A stretch of DNA of 64,000 nucleotides from Salminus brasiliensis (GCF_030463535.1 NC_132901.1:7610740-7674739), one strand, 5' to 3'; positions 23,421 through 39,614 are shown, counted from the stretch's first letter. Numbers and translations: made by a program. Notes: generated from the sequence alone by a model not told the origin.

Positions 23421-23627
23421 GCATTTGTAGACATATATATGGCTTGCTTTATGCATACTCATTCATTCTGACAGAAAATACAAACCCTGTACTGGTTTGT
23501 GTGTTTCTTTAAACGTCTTTATGTCAATGTGTCAATGACACGATGTGTCTTTATCCTGTAGTGTCAAGATCAAGGACTACAATTCCCATGATGCCTAACT
23601 ACAAGTTCGATAGATGACGTATTATTG

Positions 23628-23692
<65 letters not shown>

Positions 23693-25917
23693 ATATCTCT
23701 ATATATCTCTATATATCTCTATATATATATCTTCATCTAATGATGAAATCCGATAACTGCACGTCCAGTCACAGTAAAAAGTAAACCGTGTGCCATGGTG
23801 TACAGTAGTGGGCTGATCTTCGTGGGTGCTTGTTTTATGCTTGCAAGGTCGTAACCCTAGTACTAAATAGCCATTTATGTGATTTATATTCAGGTGCATT
23901 GAGGAAGGACTAATTTTGTCGTGTGTGTGTGTGTGTAATAAACGCTGCGCACGTTAGAATGGCGTGATGTAGTGTGACTTTGTTGTATACGAGACCGAGG
24001 CGCACATGGCGACAGCCATCAGAGGGCTGACCGAGGTATTTGTCGTGTTAAGACATATGTTAGCTACTTTTAATGTTCATACATGTGAAACGTCATTTTT
24101 TTTTTAGTCCTTACACTACTGGACCCTGGTTAGCTCCGGTGTGTCGTTGTTAGCACGATAACGTTTGCTAACTTGCCAAAAATGAAGTAGATAATGATAT
24201 CCGATAACTCGATTTTGCCGAGAGCCTAAAGTTGTACACCCAGTCACAGCAAATTGATGTAGAACTGCCGTTGCTGGATCTATGTGTGGAGTTGTACATA
24301 GCTTGGAGCCAGCTTAGCGATTTGCAGCGTGGCTAACGCGGCCAGCATAAATAGTAAAGCGCAAATATGAGCCTAATTATGAGGGGTCATTATTTGTTGA
24401 CCACAGTGCAGTACCACATGCAGAGTTGTAGCATAAAAGTACGCAATACAGCCGTGATTGGTGGCTGTTGAGTGATTTGAGTTAACTTGCTTTTTCAGGT
24501 CCACACATGAGCTAACAAAGCGATTAGCATGCTAGCTAACTCGGATGGTACAAACAATAACATACGCCAGCGAGTGTAAATACCTGTCAGATAAATACAC
24601 ACTCGCTCGAGTCAGTCAAGTTTTATTATGAAACCGTGTATATAGCAACATTTATACGTTTACTGTCGTGGTTGAAACCGAGAAGCCACCTTGGAGAGTA
24701 GCATGATGGCTAGGTGTCTTAAAATTAATCACAGAAATAACGATATTACGGACACGTGCGTAGTTCTCTATATTGTTATTTGGAGCAAGTGAGGGAGAAA
24801 CAGTCGTGCTTAAACCCGGCTACCAACAGCGTATCTTCTGGTTTTCAGAGCTGGGCAGCCTGTGTAGCTTGCTAGCTAGTGTTTTGTTTACAAAAGATTA
24901 TTTTCGTTAGCTAGTTGCCGAAACGACATCGGTCAACCGAGAGAAAAAACAAGAAACAAAAAAAAAACAATTCCCAAGCAGCTCACTACTCCCTGTGGAG
25001 TGCACGATGTCACGAAAAAACGGCTTCTATACTCACCTAGTGCACTAGAGAGTACTGGAGTGCGGTTTAGGATTGTACAACACACAATCAATTACTACAA
25101 TAATAACAATAATAATGTCAAGTGTGTAATCTTTCTAAGAAAACGGTGCATAAATGTTTATTTACAAAGGTCACATGGCCCCTATGCACTTCAAATTTCG
25201 TGAAAAGGAGTCAGAGGCTGTGTATGAGCCTACTTTGAGTCACTGTAAGTTCATCTTAAGCCTAGGTCACTGAATTTTATTAATTCATTCAGCTATTTAT
25301 TTATTTATTTTAAGATTTCGCCATAAGACCAAGCTATTTCAGAAGTGATTTTAGCTCCTAATTATAGTTTAGCTTACTTTTTAATTATAAGGTCAAGCAG
25401 GTCTGGAGCTAGGCTGTAGGTTTCGAAGCTAAATCATGATGAGTTAAAGTATTCAGAGTGAAGGTTATGCATGATCCAAAGTGTGCTGCGTTATTATTAT
25501 TACTATTATTAGTTTATTCCTTTTTAGAACACTTGGAGTCTGGATGCCATTGTGTGGCCAGACTGTGAAACTACAAGCAGTAGAAGGATGACATGCTGCA
25601 AATGCATTGAGAAGTGATGCTATTATTGCTTGACTTTGACTATTGATTGCCCCCCCCCCCCCCATGTACACCACATGTTAATGAAATCCACATGAAATCC
25701 AAAAAGAGCACTTTTTTGAATTTTGAACATGAGTACATCCAGAGGGTACGGAATTAATATTTAATTCCGAATTAATATTAATATACTGTATTTTGTATGG
25801 CTACCCACTCAGTGGCTTTATGTGCAATCTTTGAGTGGTCTAGGCATGTTTGAGACGCTGTACAGCAAAACAAGCGTTCTGCACACGTACAGAGTATGAG
25901 GCGGAGCTAATGTACTG
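18816..25917. other. Long H3-H4 spacer, repeat 2
   Basis: Same organisation as repeat 1. (TA)n 18990-19028; hairpin 19176-19203. CTCF-like motifs: minus 19254, minus 19997, plus 20985, plus 21885, minus 22089, plus 22973, minus 25543. ZNF143-like 21419 and 23576. A(n)(TA)n 21574-21632; (GA)n 23368-23416; (TATC)n 23631-23730. Exon-like segment 24006-24035. Palindrome 25749-25769. An 11-bp inverted repeat at 20837-20864 is shared only with repeat 4. No recognised gene. Confidence 0.8.
20837..20864. repeat. Perfect 11-bp inverted repeat (repeats 2 and 4 only)
   Basis: CTGACTTGCTC (20837-20847), a 6-nt loop, then GAGCAAGTCAG (20854-20864). Repeats 1 and 5 have only the left arm, followed directly by GAGTTAGCTTC. 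The right arm looks like a fold-back insertion. The equivalent in repeat 4 is 48420-48447. Confidence 0.8.
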
Positions 25918-26348
<431 letters not shown>

Positions 26349-26378
26349 ACGCTCGGCCTGAACAGCTCTAAACACAAC

Positions 26379-26394
26379 GGCTCTTTTAAGAGCC
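26379..26394 (+). terminator. Histone mRNA 3' stem-loop, H4 repeat 2
   Basis: GGCTCTTTTAAGAGCC followed by ACCCA and AAAAGAG. Confidence 0.97.
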
Positions 26395-27024
26395 ACCCAC
26401 AAATCCAGCAAAAGAGCCTGTTTCTATTCTTAGTTTGTTATCAAATAAGGCAGTCGATCTCCCGCATACTCTGTATTAAAATGTAATATACCGGAAGAAT
26501 ACATGTGTATATATACATATAATAGATATGTCTGTATATATGTATTGTTTTCCATTTTGCCCCCCGTGTGCGTTGGTTAAATCCGAACTATATGTCTTAA
26601 TAAATCCTGATAGAAAAAAAATCGCCGTCAACGCCGCTGTGCCGAAAAACAGAAAAACAGCCCTGTAGATTAAGAATGCGCGGGAAGAATGTTGCAAGAA
26701 TCATATTTGTTTGTTTGTTTCAATATAGTCAATGATGGTGGTTATGAATCTCCCGGTTAAGAAGCTAATTTTATATATATGAAGAATACATATAGTTTTC
26801 AATTTCCCCCGTATGCGTTGATTAAACGTTTGAATAAATTCAGAATATCGCCGTCAACGCCGATGTGGCGAAAAATAATGTGCCGTCTGCACGGTGGGTA
26901 AAAATGCGCGGGAAGGCGAACAAAGAGAATGCTGCTCAGGGGAGGGGGAAGGGAAGAGGAGAATAGGGAGGGGAGGGGAATGAAGGGTGGGGGGTTGGCA
27001 AGAAGAGAGCGGACAATTTGTTGT
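26395..27024. other. H4-H2B spacer, repeat 2
   Basis: Same duplicated CGCCGTCAACGCCG blocks as repeat 1 and a shortened G-run tract (26939-26998). No gene. Confidence 0.8.
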
Positions 27025-27521
<497 letters not shown>

Positions 27522-27551
27522 ATGGTGATAGCGGCATAATCCAAACCCAAC

Positions 27552-27567
27552 GGCTCTTTTAAGAGCC
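27552..27567 (+). terminator. Histone mRNA 3' stem-loop, H2B repeat 2
   Basis: GGCTCTTTTAAGAGCC followed by ACCCA and AAAGAG. Confidence 0.97.
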
Positions 27568-27625
27568 ACCCACGGTTTCTTCCAAAGAGCAGTTTTATTC
27601 AAGAACCAAGTAAGTTATAATACTA

Positions 27626-27658
<33 letters not shown>

Positions 27659-28035
27659 TATTAGAGAGTGCCTTTATTGTTACATACTTATTGATGTATG
27701 TAAATCAACTTACTTAATTGTTTGTTTGCATTTAATTGGTATAGTGTACTAGGATTCAGGGACAGAGCAGCAAACTAAAATACTGTGCCATACTAACTGT
27801 ATGGAGTGGGCTTGTAGTGCTAAGTGGGATAAATGAAGCTGCACATCACCTGTGAAAGACCAGTCCAGAGGAGATCAGCCTTACAGGTGGGGAAGAGTGA
27901 GGCAGGAAACCATACTAGGGTTGACTTAAACCCTAGAATTACACACCTGATCTTTGTAATGAAAGCTGTCTAGTATATATAACCAGGCATACGGTTAGGC
28001 TCTCCCACAAGCCTTTTTTGTTGGGTCACAGAAGG
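27568..28035. other. 3' flank of H2B, repeat 2
   Basis: (ATT)n at about 27622-27660 and the conserved unique block up to the spacer repeats. No gene. Confidence 0.8.
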
Positions 28036-30336
28036 GTGAAGTTAGTTAAAGCCTTAGGTTTATGGTGGGATTTGAGTGAGCAAAAGTAGGTTCAGAGCAA
28101 GGCTTTTGATGTAGAGGGTCGAAGTAAGGCAAAAGGACGAGGGTAGAATAATTAAATTGAGGTAGCGTAAGTAAAAAAGTATGGTGGTGAAAGTGTGTTT
28201 AGTGCAGATGTGATCTAGGAAGAGTGAGTAACAGTGGCTTTGTAAGGAGGCCTCAGGTTTATGATGAAGGTGGATTGAGTTAAAGTGACCGTGAGCTTAG
28301 GCCTTTGCCTTAGGATACAAAGGAAGGTTCAGTGAAAGTGAGTTTCAACATAAGCCATCAGCCTGATGTTTTGGATACACATGGCCTCGGCCTACTGAGG
28401 ACTGCACATCTAAGTAGAATGGTCATGACTGCATGGAATGGGTTAAATGAAAGCAAAAGTTTGGTGTGTTGCTTATTGAGATAGAGGGAAGGATGGGGTT
28501 AATTTGTTTTAGGACAAGAATGAGATTGCAGTTGTTTCATGTGAGGGGTTCGAATGAGGATGGAGTGATTTTGTATAATGGTTGGATGAAGGATGGGGTT
28601 ATTTCATTTTAGGGTTGGAGAGAGAAGGTGGTGGGGTTTGTATTAGAGTATGAATGAAAATGGGTTATTTTATTTTGGGGTTAGACGGCGGATGGGGTTA
28701 TTTTGTTTCATTGTTAGAATGATGTTAAGGTTATGTTGTACTAGGTTAAGAGGGAGGACAGAGTTATTTTGTATTAGGACTATTTGGTTGGGTCACAAAA
28801 AGATGAATTTGGTTGAAGCCTTAGGTTAATGTTGAGATTCGAGCGAGCAAGAATAGGTTCAGAGCTAGACTTTTGATGTAGAGGGTTGAAGCAAGGCAAA
28901 AGGACGAGGGTAGAGTAAATAAAATAGTATGGCGGTCAAAGGCCTCAGGTTTATGATGAAGGTGGATTGAGTTAAAGTGACCGTGAGCTTAGGCCTTTGC
29001 CTTAGGATACAAAGGAAGGTTCAGTGAAAGTGAGTTTCAACATAAGCCATCAGCCTGATGTTTTGGATACACATGGATACACATGGCCTCGGCCTACTGA
29101 GGACTGCACATCTAAGTAGAATGGTCATGACTGCATGGAATGGGTTAAATGAAAGCAAAAGTTTGGTGTGTTGCTTATTGAGATAGAGGGAGGGATGGGG
29201 TTAATTTGTTTTAGGACAAGAATGAGATTGCAGTTGTTTCATGTGAGGGGTTCGAATGAGGATGGAGTTATTTTGTATAATGGTTGGAGGAAGGATGGGG
29301 TTATTTCATTTTAGGGTTGGAGAGAGAAGGTGGTGGGGTTTGTATTAGAGTATGAATGAAAATGGGTTATTTTATTTTGGGGTTAGACGGCGGATGGGGT
29401 TATTTTGTTTCATTGTTAGAATGATGTTAAGGTTATGTTGTACTAGGTTAAGAGGGAGGACAGAGTTATTTTGTATTAGGACTATTTGGTTGGGTCACAA
29501 AAAGATGAATTTGGTTGAAGCCTTAGGTTAATGGTGAGATTCGAGCGAGCAAGAATAGGTTCAGAGCTAGACTTTTGATGTAGAGGGTTGAAGCAAGGCA
29601 AAAGGACAAGGGTAGAGTAAATAAAATAGTATGGCGGTCAAAGGCCTCAGGTTTATGATGAAGGTGGATTGAGTTAAAGTGACCGTGAGCTTAGGCCTTT
29701 GCCTTAGGAAGGCTCAGTAAAAGTGAGTTTCAACATTGGCCATCAGCCTACTGATTAACCCCATCCTACCTCATACACATGGCCTCGGCCTACTGAGGAA
29801 TGCACATCTAAGTAGAATGGTCATGACTGAATGGAATGGGTTAAATGAAAGCAAAGGTTTGGTGTGTTGCTTATTGAGATAGAGGGAGGGATGGGGTTAA
29901 TTTGTTTTAGGACAAGAATGAGATTGCAGTTGTTTCATGTGAGGGGTTCGAATGAGGATGGAGTGATTTTGTATAATGGTTGGAAGAAGGATGGGGTTAT
30001 TTCATTTAGGGTTGGAGAGAGAAAATGGTTATTTTCTATTAGGGTTAAAATGAGAATGGGGTTTTAGGGTTTAAATGAGCTTGGGTTTATTTTGTATTGG
30101 GGATAGAGTGAAGGTGCAGTTATTTTGTATTAGGGTTTGAAAAAGGGCATGATTATTTCATGTGATTTTTAGAATAAGGTTTGTCTTTTTTTTTAAGATT
30201 TTGTTTTTGCGTTTTAGGGTGGGGGGGTGGATGCAGTTATTTTGTGTTAGGGTTAGTATGAGATTTTTGGCTATGGTATATTGGGTGTGTTGAGGTGATG
30301 AAGGAAATGAAGGTGCGAGTGCGTATTAGGGGACCT
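28036..30336. repeat. H2B-H1 spacer tandem repeat array, repeat 3 (three copies)
   Basis: Copies begin at about 28036, 28802 and 29504 (766 and 702 bp apart), the last running into the pre-H1 block. G/T-rich on the + strand with TTAGGG-like subrepeats. Confidence 0.9.
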
Positions 30337-30734
30337 ATGGAGAGCCGTTCCGTTCATACTGCGCACACACGGCAACACTGTGCTTTACACACTCCTCAAG
30401 GTCGCCCCGCACGACGAGCAAAACAACGCACCCACGTCTCGGATGCCCAGCACGCTCTCGCCGAGGCTCTCCTCCAACGCACCGGATAACCCTCGCCCAG
30501 TTCGTGGCACCTTTTGTCGCCGTTTTCCACAGATTAGCACGCCAAATGCGCCGCCGCCCGTTCGGTACGCCGGTAGCGTGGCACGCTTCGGTGAGCGCCG
30601 TATTAAACGCGGCGTCGTTACGCTGCCCTTCCCGTCTTCTCAACACACGGTGGAGCCTCTCGGAGACGAGAGAGCATTTCTACGCTCGCCAAGTTGAGCT
30701 TTCGCCCATATTTCGCTCGACAAACGCCGAGAGA
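30337..30734 (+). other. CpG-rich H1 upstream block, repeat 3
   Basis: As in repeat 1, with a few private substitutions (for example ATAACCCTCGCC instead of ATAACACTCGCC). The frame is broken like repeats 1, 2 and 5. Confidence 0.5.
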
Positions 30735-30819
30735 AAACACAAGTGCGAAACTGTCGCTGCCACACGGCTGTGCGGCATCGAGCGACTTGAGTCTACAACG
30801 TTCTCATGTGGCTTTTAAG
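30735..30819 (+). promoter_or_regulatory. H1 promoter, repeat 3
   Basis: AAACACA at 30735 and TTTTAAG at 30813-30819, with several private substitutions between them. Confidence 0.75.
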
Positions 30820-30902
30820 GGCCGGCCCCCTCGCTGCAGCGGGAGGTTCTACAGAACGCTGCAGCAGTTTGTGCTCACTCGCGCTCTCAGCAAAGCAGAA
30901 CA

Positions 30903-31526
30903 ATGGCAGAAGTCGCTCCAGCCCCAGCCGCCTCGGCGCCCGCCAAGGCCCCCAAGAAGAAGGCCGCCGCCCGCCCCAAGAAAGCCGGCCCCAGCGTGGG
31001 CGAGCTCATCGTCAAGGCCGTCTCGGCTTCCAAGGAGAGGAGCGGCGTGTCTCTCGCCGCCCTGAAGAAAGCCCTGGCTGCCGGCGGCTACGACGTCGAG
31101 AAGAACAACTCACGCGTTAAGCTCGCCGTCAAGAGCCTCGTCACCAAGGGCACTCTGGTGCAGACCAAAGGCACCGGCGCGTCGGGCTCTTTCAAGCTTA
31201 ACAAGAAGCAGGCCGAGGCAAAGAAGAAGCCGGCCGCCAAGAAACCGGCACCTAAAGCTAAGAAGCCGGCCGCCAAGAAACCAGCCGCGGCCAAGAAGCC
31301 CAAGAAGGTAGCAGCCAAGAAACCCACTGCGGCTAAGAAATCCCCCAAGAAGGCCAAGAAGCCCGTCGCGGCCGCTAAGAAGGCAGCGAAGAGCCCCAAG
31401 AAGGCCAAGAAGCCGGCGGCTCCCAAAAAGGCGACCAAGAGCCCAAAGAAAGCCAAAACGGTCAAGCCTAAAGCAGCTAAGCCCAAAGCGGCGAAGGCGA
31501 AAAAGGCTGCCCCTAAGAAGAAGTAA
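30903..31526 (+). CDS. H1: Histone H1, repeat 3
   Basis: 207-aa linker histone with the same protein sequence as the copy at 2124. It lies upstream of the diverged block, and its coding sequence is homogenised with repeats 1, 2 and 4. Confidence 0.98.
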   Translation: MAEVAPAPAASAPAKAPKKKAAARPKKAGPSVGELIVKAVSASKERSGVSLAALKKALAAGGYDVEKNNSRVKLAVKSLVTKGTLVQTKGTGASGSFKLNKKQAEAKKKPAAKKPAPKAKKPAAKKPAAAKKPKKVAAKKPTAAKKSPKKAKKPVAAAKKAAKSPKKAKKPAAPKKATKSPKKAKTVKPKAAKPKAAKAKKAAPKKK

Positions 31527-31574
31527 AGTAAACAGTTACGCCGTTTACCTTCATGACTTATTTCTCTCTTCAAC

Positions 31575-31590
31575 GGCTCTTTTAAGAGCC
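31575..31590 (+). terminator. Histone mRNA 3' stem-loop, H1 repeat 3
   Basis: GGCTCTTTTAAGAGCC followed by ACCCA and GAAAG. Confidence 0.97.
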
Positions 31591-31980
31591 ACCCACAGTT
31601 TCATAGAAAGCAGCTTTCCCCCCCTTGTTACTGCACAATGAAATAATTGTTAAAAAAAAAAAAAACAACAACAACAACACAAAAATATCTCTCATTAGTT
31701 ACCCCAAACAATAATTATATATGATAAATATTCTTTGGGGTTTGGTTTGGTCTTTCCTTCTATGACCACTGTTTGGTCGAACGTGTTACATTTGAGCTGG
31801 AAAGGGAAACGAAACACGGGGCACGAGTGGGGGTAAATGTTTCTTTCTTTAACCCGTTTTCTTTCTTCCTTCCTTTCTTTCTCTCTCTCGCTCACACAGA
31901 CACAGCACGAGAGGAGGAGGGGGTCGGGTAGGAAAGCGAGCAGAGGTGGGAGGACGCTAGAGTCTGACGGCGGAAATTCG
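31591..31980. other. H1-H2A spacer, repeat 3
   Basis: As in repeat 1, one base shorter in the A-run. No gene. Confidence 0.8.
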
Positions 31981-32491
<511 letters not shown>

Positions 32492-32525
32492 ATTGGCGCT
32501 CTCCATTGATTTATCCATACACAAA

Positions 32526-32541
32526 GGCTCTTTTAAGAGCC
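32526..32541 (+). terminator. Histone mRNA 3' stem-loop, H2A repeat 3
   Basis: GGCTCTTTTAAGAGCC followed by ACCCA and AAGAAAAG. Confidence 0.97.
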
Positions 32542-32979
32542 ACCCATTTTTTTCTAAGAAAAGTGCTGCTCCTTTACAGACACTACATATTCTTCACGTG
32601 ATTTCCAACTGCATAAAAATAATAGCTTTATGAACCGATTTATTATATAAACACACCGCCGTCCTTTTTTTCTATTTTTCTCTCGTGTTACTAGAATAGA
32701 TAATTGCTGATATATTTTTTTCATATATTTCACGTACTGAGACCAACACCTCATGCATATGTGTATGTATACACCCTTCATATATATATATATATATGTA
32801 TATATATTAGACACACACATATATATGTTTGTGTGTAATGTTCGCAGTAATGTATATTAGTTTACAAATGTTGATTAGTTTGATCCTATTATTTTTCTTC
32901 TTATTATATATATTTTTTTCTTTGTTGTTTTGTATTACAGGAGCCCGCCGCTTTGCTTTTAGGTTTGAAAAGAAGACGC
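32542..32979. other. H2A-H3 spacer, repeat 3
   Basis: AT-rich with a short (TA)n near 32780-32797. No gene. Confidence 0.8.
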
Positions 32980-33547
<568 letters not shown>

Positions 33548-33582
33548 ACAGAGCGCTTCGACGTTTACCTGAAATACCCAAC

Positions 33583-33598
33583 GGCTCTTTTAAGAGCC
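33583..33598 (+). terminator. Histone mRNA 3' stem-loop, H3 repeat 3
   Basis: GGCTCTTTTAAGAGCC followed by ACCTA. Confidence 0.96.
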
Positions 33599-33788
33599 AC
33601 CTACCCGTGTCCGCGCCGAAACAGCAAATGTCCGCCTCACCTCGGTGTTGCGTTTATATAATGTAAGGCTATTATGACGCGCGCGCTTCTAAATTCCATA
33701 GGACTGAGCGAGCGAAACCAGCCGTGAGACAGTGGTTGTGAAGATTAGGGGAAAAAAGCAACTTCTGTATGTGTATATATAAATATAT

Positions 33789-33887
<99 letters not shown>

Positions 33888-36179
33888 CATCAAAATCGCC
33901 ATTTTTAACGTGTTTTAATACATATGAATACTTTTCTTTTAATTCCTATCAATATGTTTATACATATTTAATAGTTTGGAAACAGTTCATTCACCCCAGC
34001 AGAAAGTAGAAGCCACTGCCGCTTCAGTAGAACACTACACTTTACACTATGTAGTGTTTAGGCCGGTTTTGGCCTATTACATACGGCATTAGTCATGGAT
34101 GGAGCGTAGATCCCACCGCGTGGTGAAACTATACAACTGCAAGCACAGTTTCAGAGAGTAATGTATGTGTATATTCATATAATGAGAGCTTGATTTGGGG
34201 TACTTACGTTTCATACATATGCAACATGAGTTTGATTGCATAGAGAGTAAGCGAGACCAGTTTGTGCTTGCTTTTAGGGCAGCAGTAAAGGAGGTAAGTG
34301 TATAGTCCGGAGAGGAATGTTTGTTTGTTTGTTTGTTTTTAATCTCTTTCAATACCTCTACCAGAACAAGGAATGTCTAACTCTAAAAAATTATATGTTT
34401 ACTCTATATGTTAACTCTATAAAATTCATGTTTCCCGTCACATTGTTTGTAAAATTAACCCAGATCAGCGGGAAAACTCGCCAAAATTAAATGAATGTTG
34501 AGTCAGTATTGTTTTGTGCTATACTTCAAAAATTACCTTATTTAGTACAGTCTAGCTTGTCTGGAAGTATAACCCTTGAAGTATGGATCAAATTAAATGA
34601 ACCTTCCCAGCACATGTAAAATGATCATTAGAGAAGCCTAGGGAAAAGAAATAGTGAATAAATACTGGCAGGGGTAAAGTGTTTGTCCTGCCTAGGATGC
34701 ACCCGGTTATGTAATAGAGAGTAGAAGCCTTTGAGCCTTGAGTACAGTAGTGCTCTTCTGTGTGGTGAATAGAAGGGCTTTTGGAAGTGCTCATTGCAAA
34801 CGACCACCGTTGTTTTGGGATCATGGGCATATATGTCATGGATGGAGCGTGGATGCCATCGTGTGGTCAAACAAGGCAAATGCAAACGTTAACTACGTAG
34901 ATTTATTCGTGAATGTGTGTGAATGTTACAGCTTTTTCATTTGATAGATGGTTGTGAACTCCAATACGTCTACTAAGTCATTTGTATTGCGGTGTTATTT
35001 TGGTTAGTGTTTTTTAAAGTACATTTTTAAAAATGTTTCTATTGAAGCATACTTCAGTTCAGGGCATTTTAGAAGCCAGCATGGTTACCAGTTCTCATGC
35101 TGCCAGGCAATGAAATTTTATACACATTAAATATGATTGTTAACTGCACCAATAAATCTAAAAAGTAATTACATGTCCTGTGGGATGATTGTCGTTTGGG
35201 CTTGGGTTTCATTTTAACAATATGCTAACGATAAAGTCGGACAGAAGGAAAAAAAAAACAAAACAAAAAAAACCTCCAGACCGTATAACCTCCTTCCACA
35301 ACTAGATAAAATGTCTTGTTTTGAAGAATGCTTGATAGAAGCAGTCTTTAATGAAGGCAGTGTATTAGCCATCATGACAACCAAACAGCATGCAGTTAGG
35401 TAAAAAGCCACCAATTCACTCACTGCTAGAAGCCTTTGAGACAAATTGTAGAGTAGTGCACTTCTGTGTAGGACCTTTGTTTCCTTCTCTTTAGAGCCCT
35501 TAAACTCTGTGTATCAGTTTATATTGAGCATACGCACCCTGCAAGGTTTCGGTCAGAGACTTTCTTCAAGGCATAGGTAAGTAACAAATGAATACAAAAA
35601 ACTCTTTCTCCTCTTTCTGATTTTGCTTCTTTAAATGTCTGCATGGACCAAAAAATCAAAAATCAAAAAGATGAATTGTTTTATATTTTTTTCAGATTTA
35701 CATTTTGACCACCAGATGGCATCCACGCTCCATTCACGTACTACGACCACAGACTTAAAGCTTAGCCCTGAAACTCCATCAGAAGCCTAAGGGGTAGGTC
35801 TAGCCAAACTGCTTCCACTCACCCTGACTTCATCATGAGCTCTACACTTACTTTGCTTACCACAATGTCTTTCCATATTTCTTTATCATCCACTAACTGC
35901 AACATATGATAAAAGCAACATTACTTAAAGCAACATTAACTCCCTCTGTGTTTATCTAATCTAGCATGACTTTTATTAGAAGATGTAAAGCGAGCCTGAG
36001 AAATCCAAGGGGTAAACATGTAGTTTTAGTTGGCCTCATTAGGAGCTTTTCCCTTGTATGCAATAATTTATTCGATTTGTGTTTGTTCTTTCTTTCTTTA
36101 AATGTCTCTGTGGACACTATATCTTTAACTTGTAGTGTATTAGATCAACGACTACAATTCCCATGATGCCTAACTAAAG

Positions 36180-36328
36180 ATTTTTTTGCACCGATGGTGC
36201 GTACGCTTTTCGTAATTGTAGCTTTGCTCCACTGGCCTTTAGCTCCTTAGTCAGGTCTTGATAGCAGATGAGCGGTGTTCTTTATTGATTTATGATTATT
36301 ATGTTAACCTCAATATAAGCTGATAAAA
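36180..36328 (-). repeat. Retroposon-like element, inverted copy
   Basis: On the minus strand it reads from TATATTGAGGTTAACATAA through CATCTGCTATCAAGACCTGA to GCACCATCGGTGC and an A7 tail. The other repeats have the family only in plus orientation. A GCACC/GGTGC inverted repeat lies at its 3' end. Confidence 0.55.
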
Positions 36329-37239
36329 CCTTGCCAAATAAAATTATTTTTGCACAGATTTAATTGTGTGGGTATGAGACATGTTAGTATTATTCCTACA
36401 TTCACTTCTCATTGGTGAAGATCTTCTCTAATGGCCAATGTCAGTGTTAACACTTTACTGTACATCCTATACATTTGCACTCCTGGACACTACTAACACT
36501 TTATTATTATTACTTAATAATAGAGTGTTATTATTAAATTTTTATGTATCGTCATCTGTCCACTTCATTTCTTATTTTTCATAACTGCACTGTCCTTCAT
36601 CTGCAGTTAGTTTCAAATGCATTTTCACATGTATTCTATTCATCTGTCTATCTATCTATCTTGCAGTGTGGGTTCTAACTAGACAAAGGACTCCAAAAGT
36701 CATGTTTGTGTTTTTAAACCACAGTATTGACTTTGTCCTCATGTAACTCATGTATAGTGTAACTGGGTATCTCAGTATCTTCACCTGGATTTATTGATCC
36801 AAAACTATAGTTTAGTGATGTCAAGGTTCAAATGTTTAAAGTCATGTCATGTTGAATGTTGTGAGGGTATACGTCTGAAAATATATGGAACCTGGACAGG
36901 CAGATACATATTCTGACCACCAGATGGCAACACTACTCCATTCACGTTCTTCAACTACATAGTCTTAGGGCCTAGCCCTGAAACTCCATCAGAAGCCTAA
37001 GAGGTAGGTCTAGCCGAACTGCTACCACTCATCCTGACTTCATCATGAGCTTTACACTTACTTTGCTCACCACAATTTATTTCCTTCCTTTCTCTTCCAC
37101 TAACTGCTAACCAATATGACTTTAGAAGAAGATTTATTAGAAGATGTATAGTGAAAACCTGAGGAATCCAAATGGTGTGGGTTTAGTTTAAGTTGGCCTT
37201 GTTTTATTTTATGTGCAGAAATATGTCAGTGGTGGTGGT

Positions 37240-37353
<114 letters not shown>

Positions 37354-38030
37354 ATGCATATTTATTCATTCTGACAGAAAATACAAACCCTGTACTGGTT
37401 TGTGTTTGAGCAATATGTGTTGACAAAGAAAAAAAAGAACAAATTACTGGTTGAATCTATAAAACACTATGCTTCCTCTAAGTGTGTCTATGTCAATGTG
37501 TCAATGACACAATGTGTCTTTATCCTGTAGTGTCAAGATCAAGGACTACAATTCCCATGATGCCTAACTACAAGTTCAGCCTATTGACACACGTGCCATG
37601 TATTAGGAATAATCACGTGTTGTTTTAGAACGTTTTCGAAAAGTATAGATGACGTACAGTGTTTTATTGATTCAACCATTCATGTGATCCGGCTCTTTAA
37701 TTCTTGAATTTGATTTATTGTTGTACTGGGTTGTTGGCGTTGTATTTTCTAAACGTTGCAAACCCTTTGTATGTGGATTTACTTGTTCAATATGTTGTCA
37801 TGGATCCTGTCTCTCTCTCTCTATCTCTGTCTATCTCTCTATGTATACATATCTATCTACCTACCTACCTTCCTACCTACCACCCTCCCTCTCTTCATCT
37901 AATGATGAAATCCGATAACTGCACGTCCAGTCACAGTAAAAAGTAAACCGTGTGCCATGGTGTACAGTAGTGGGCTGATCTCAGTGTGTGCTTGTTTTAT
38001 GCTTGCAAGGTCGTAACCCTAGTACTAAAT

Positions 38031-38305
<275 letters not shown>

Positions 38306-38335
38306 ACGCTCGGCCTGAACAGCTCTAAACCCAAC

Positions 38336-38351
38336 GGCTCTTTTAAGAGCC
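38336..38351 (+). terminator. Histone mRNA 3' stem-loop, H4 pseudogene repeat 3
   Basis: GGCTCTTTTAAGAGCC followed by ACTCA instead of ACCCA. Retained although the gene is truncated. Confidence 0.95.
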
Positions 38352-39071
38352 ACTCACAAATCCAGTAAAAGAGCCTGTTTCTAATCTTAGCTTGTTTGTT
38401 TCAAATAAGGCAGTCTCCCGGATACTCTGTATTAAGAATGTAATATACGGGAAGAGTACATATATGTTACTTTGAATGTATTGTTTTACACCCCCCCCCC
38501 CGTATGCGTTGGTAAAATCAGAACTATACGTCTTAATAAATCCTGATAGTCGCCGTCAACGCCGCTGTGGCGAAAAACAGATTAAGCCCTGTAGATTAAA
38601 AATGCGCGGGAAGGCGAACAAAGAGTTGATCATATTTGTTTGTTTCAATAAAGTCAATGATGGTGGTTATGAATCTCCCGGTTACTTTGTTAAGAAGCTC
38701 ATTTTCAGGAGGAAAAAACATAATTTATATATAATATTTATATATATATATGACATTATATTCTTATATAATAATGTGATTATTATATAAGAATACATAT
38801 TGTTTTCCATTTACCCCGTTTGCGTTGATTAAATCAGAATTATACAGAACATCGCCGTCAACGCCGCTTTGGCGAAAAATAATGTGCCGCCTGCACGGTG
38901 GGTACAAATGCGCGGGTAGGCGAACAAAGAGAATGCTGCTCAGGGGAGGGGGAAGGGAGGAGGAGAAAGGGAGGGGAGGGGAGGGGAGGGGAGGGGAGGG
39001 GAAAAGGGAGTGTGGGGGGTTGGGAAAAGGGAGTGTGGGGGGTTGGGAAGAAGCGAGCGGACAATTGTTGT
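38352..39071. other. H4-H2B spacer, repeat 3
   Basis: Diverged version with extra TA/ATAAT-rich sequence (about 38720-38795), a C10 run near 38491-38500 and an expanded G-run tract (38943-39049) that contains a duplicated GGGAGTGTGGGGGGTTGGG unit. No gene. Confidence 0.8.
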
Positions 39072-39568
<497 letters not shown>

Positions 39569-39598
39569 ATGGTGATAGCGGCGTAATCCAAACCCAAC

Positions 39599-39614
39599 GG
39601 CTCTTTTAAGAGCC
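39599..39614 (+). terminator. Histone mRNA 3' stem-loop, H2B repeat 3
   Basis: GGCTCTTTTAAGAGCC followed by ACCCA and AAAGAG. Confidence 0.97.
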
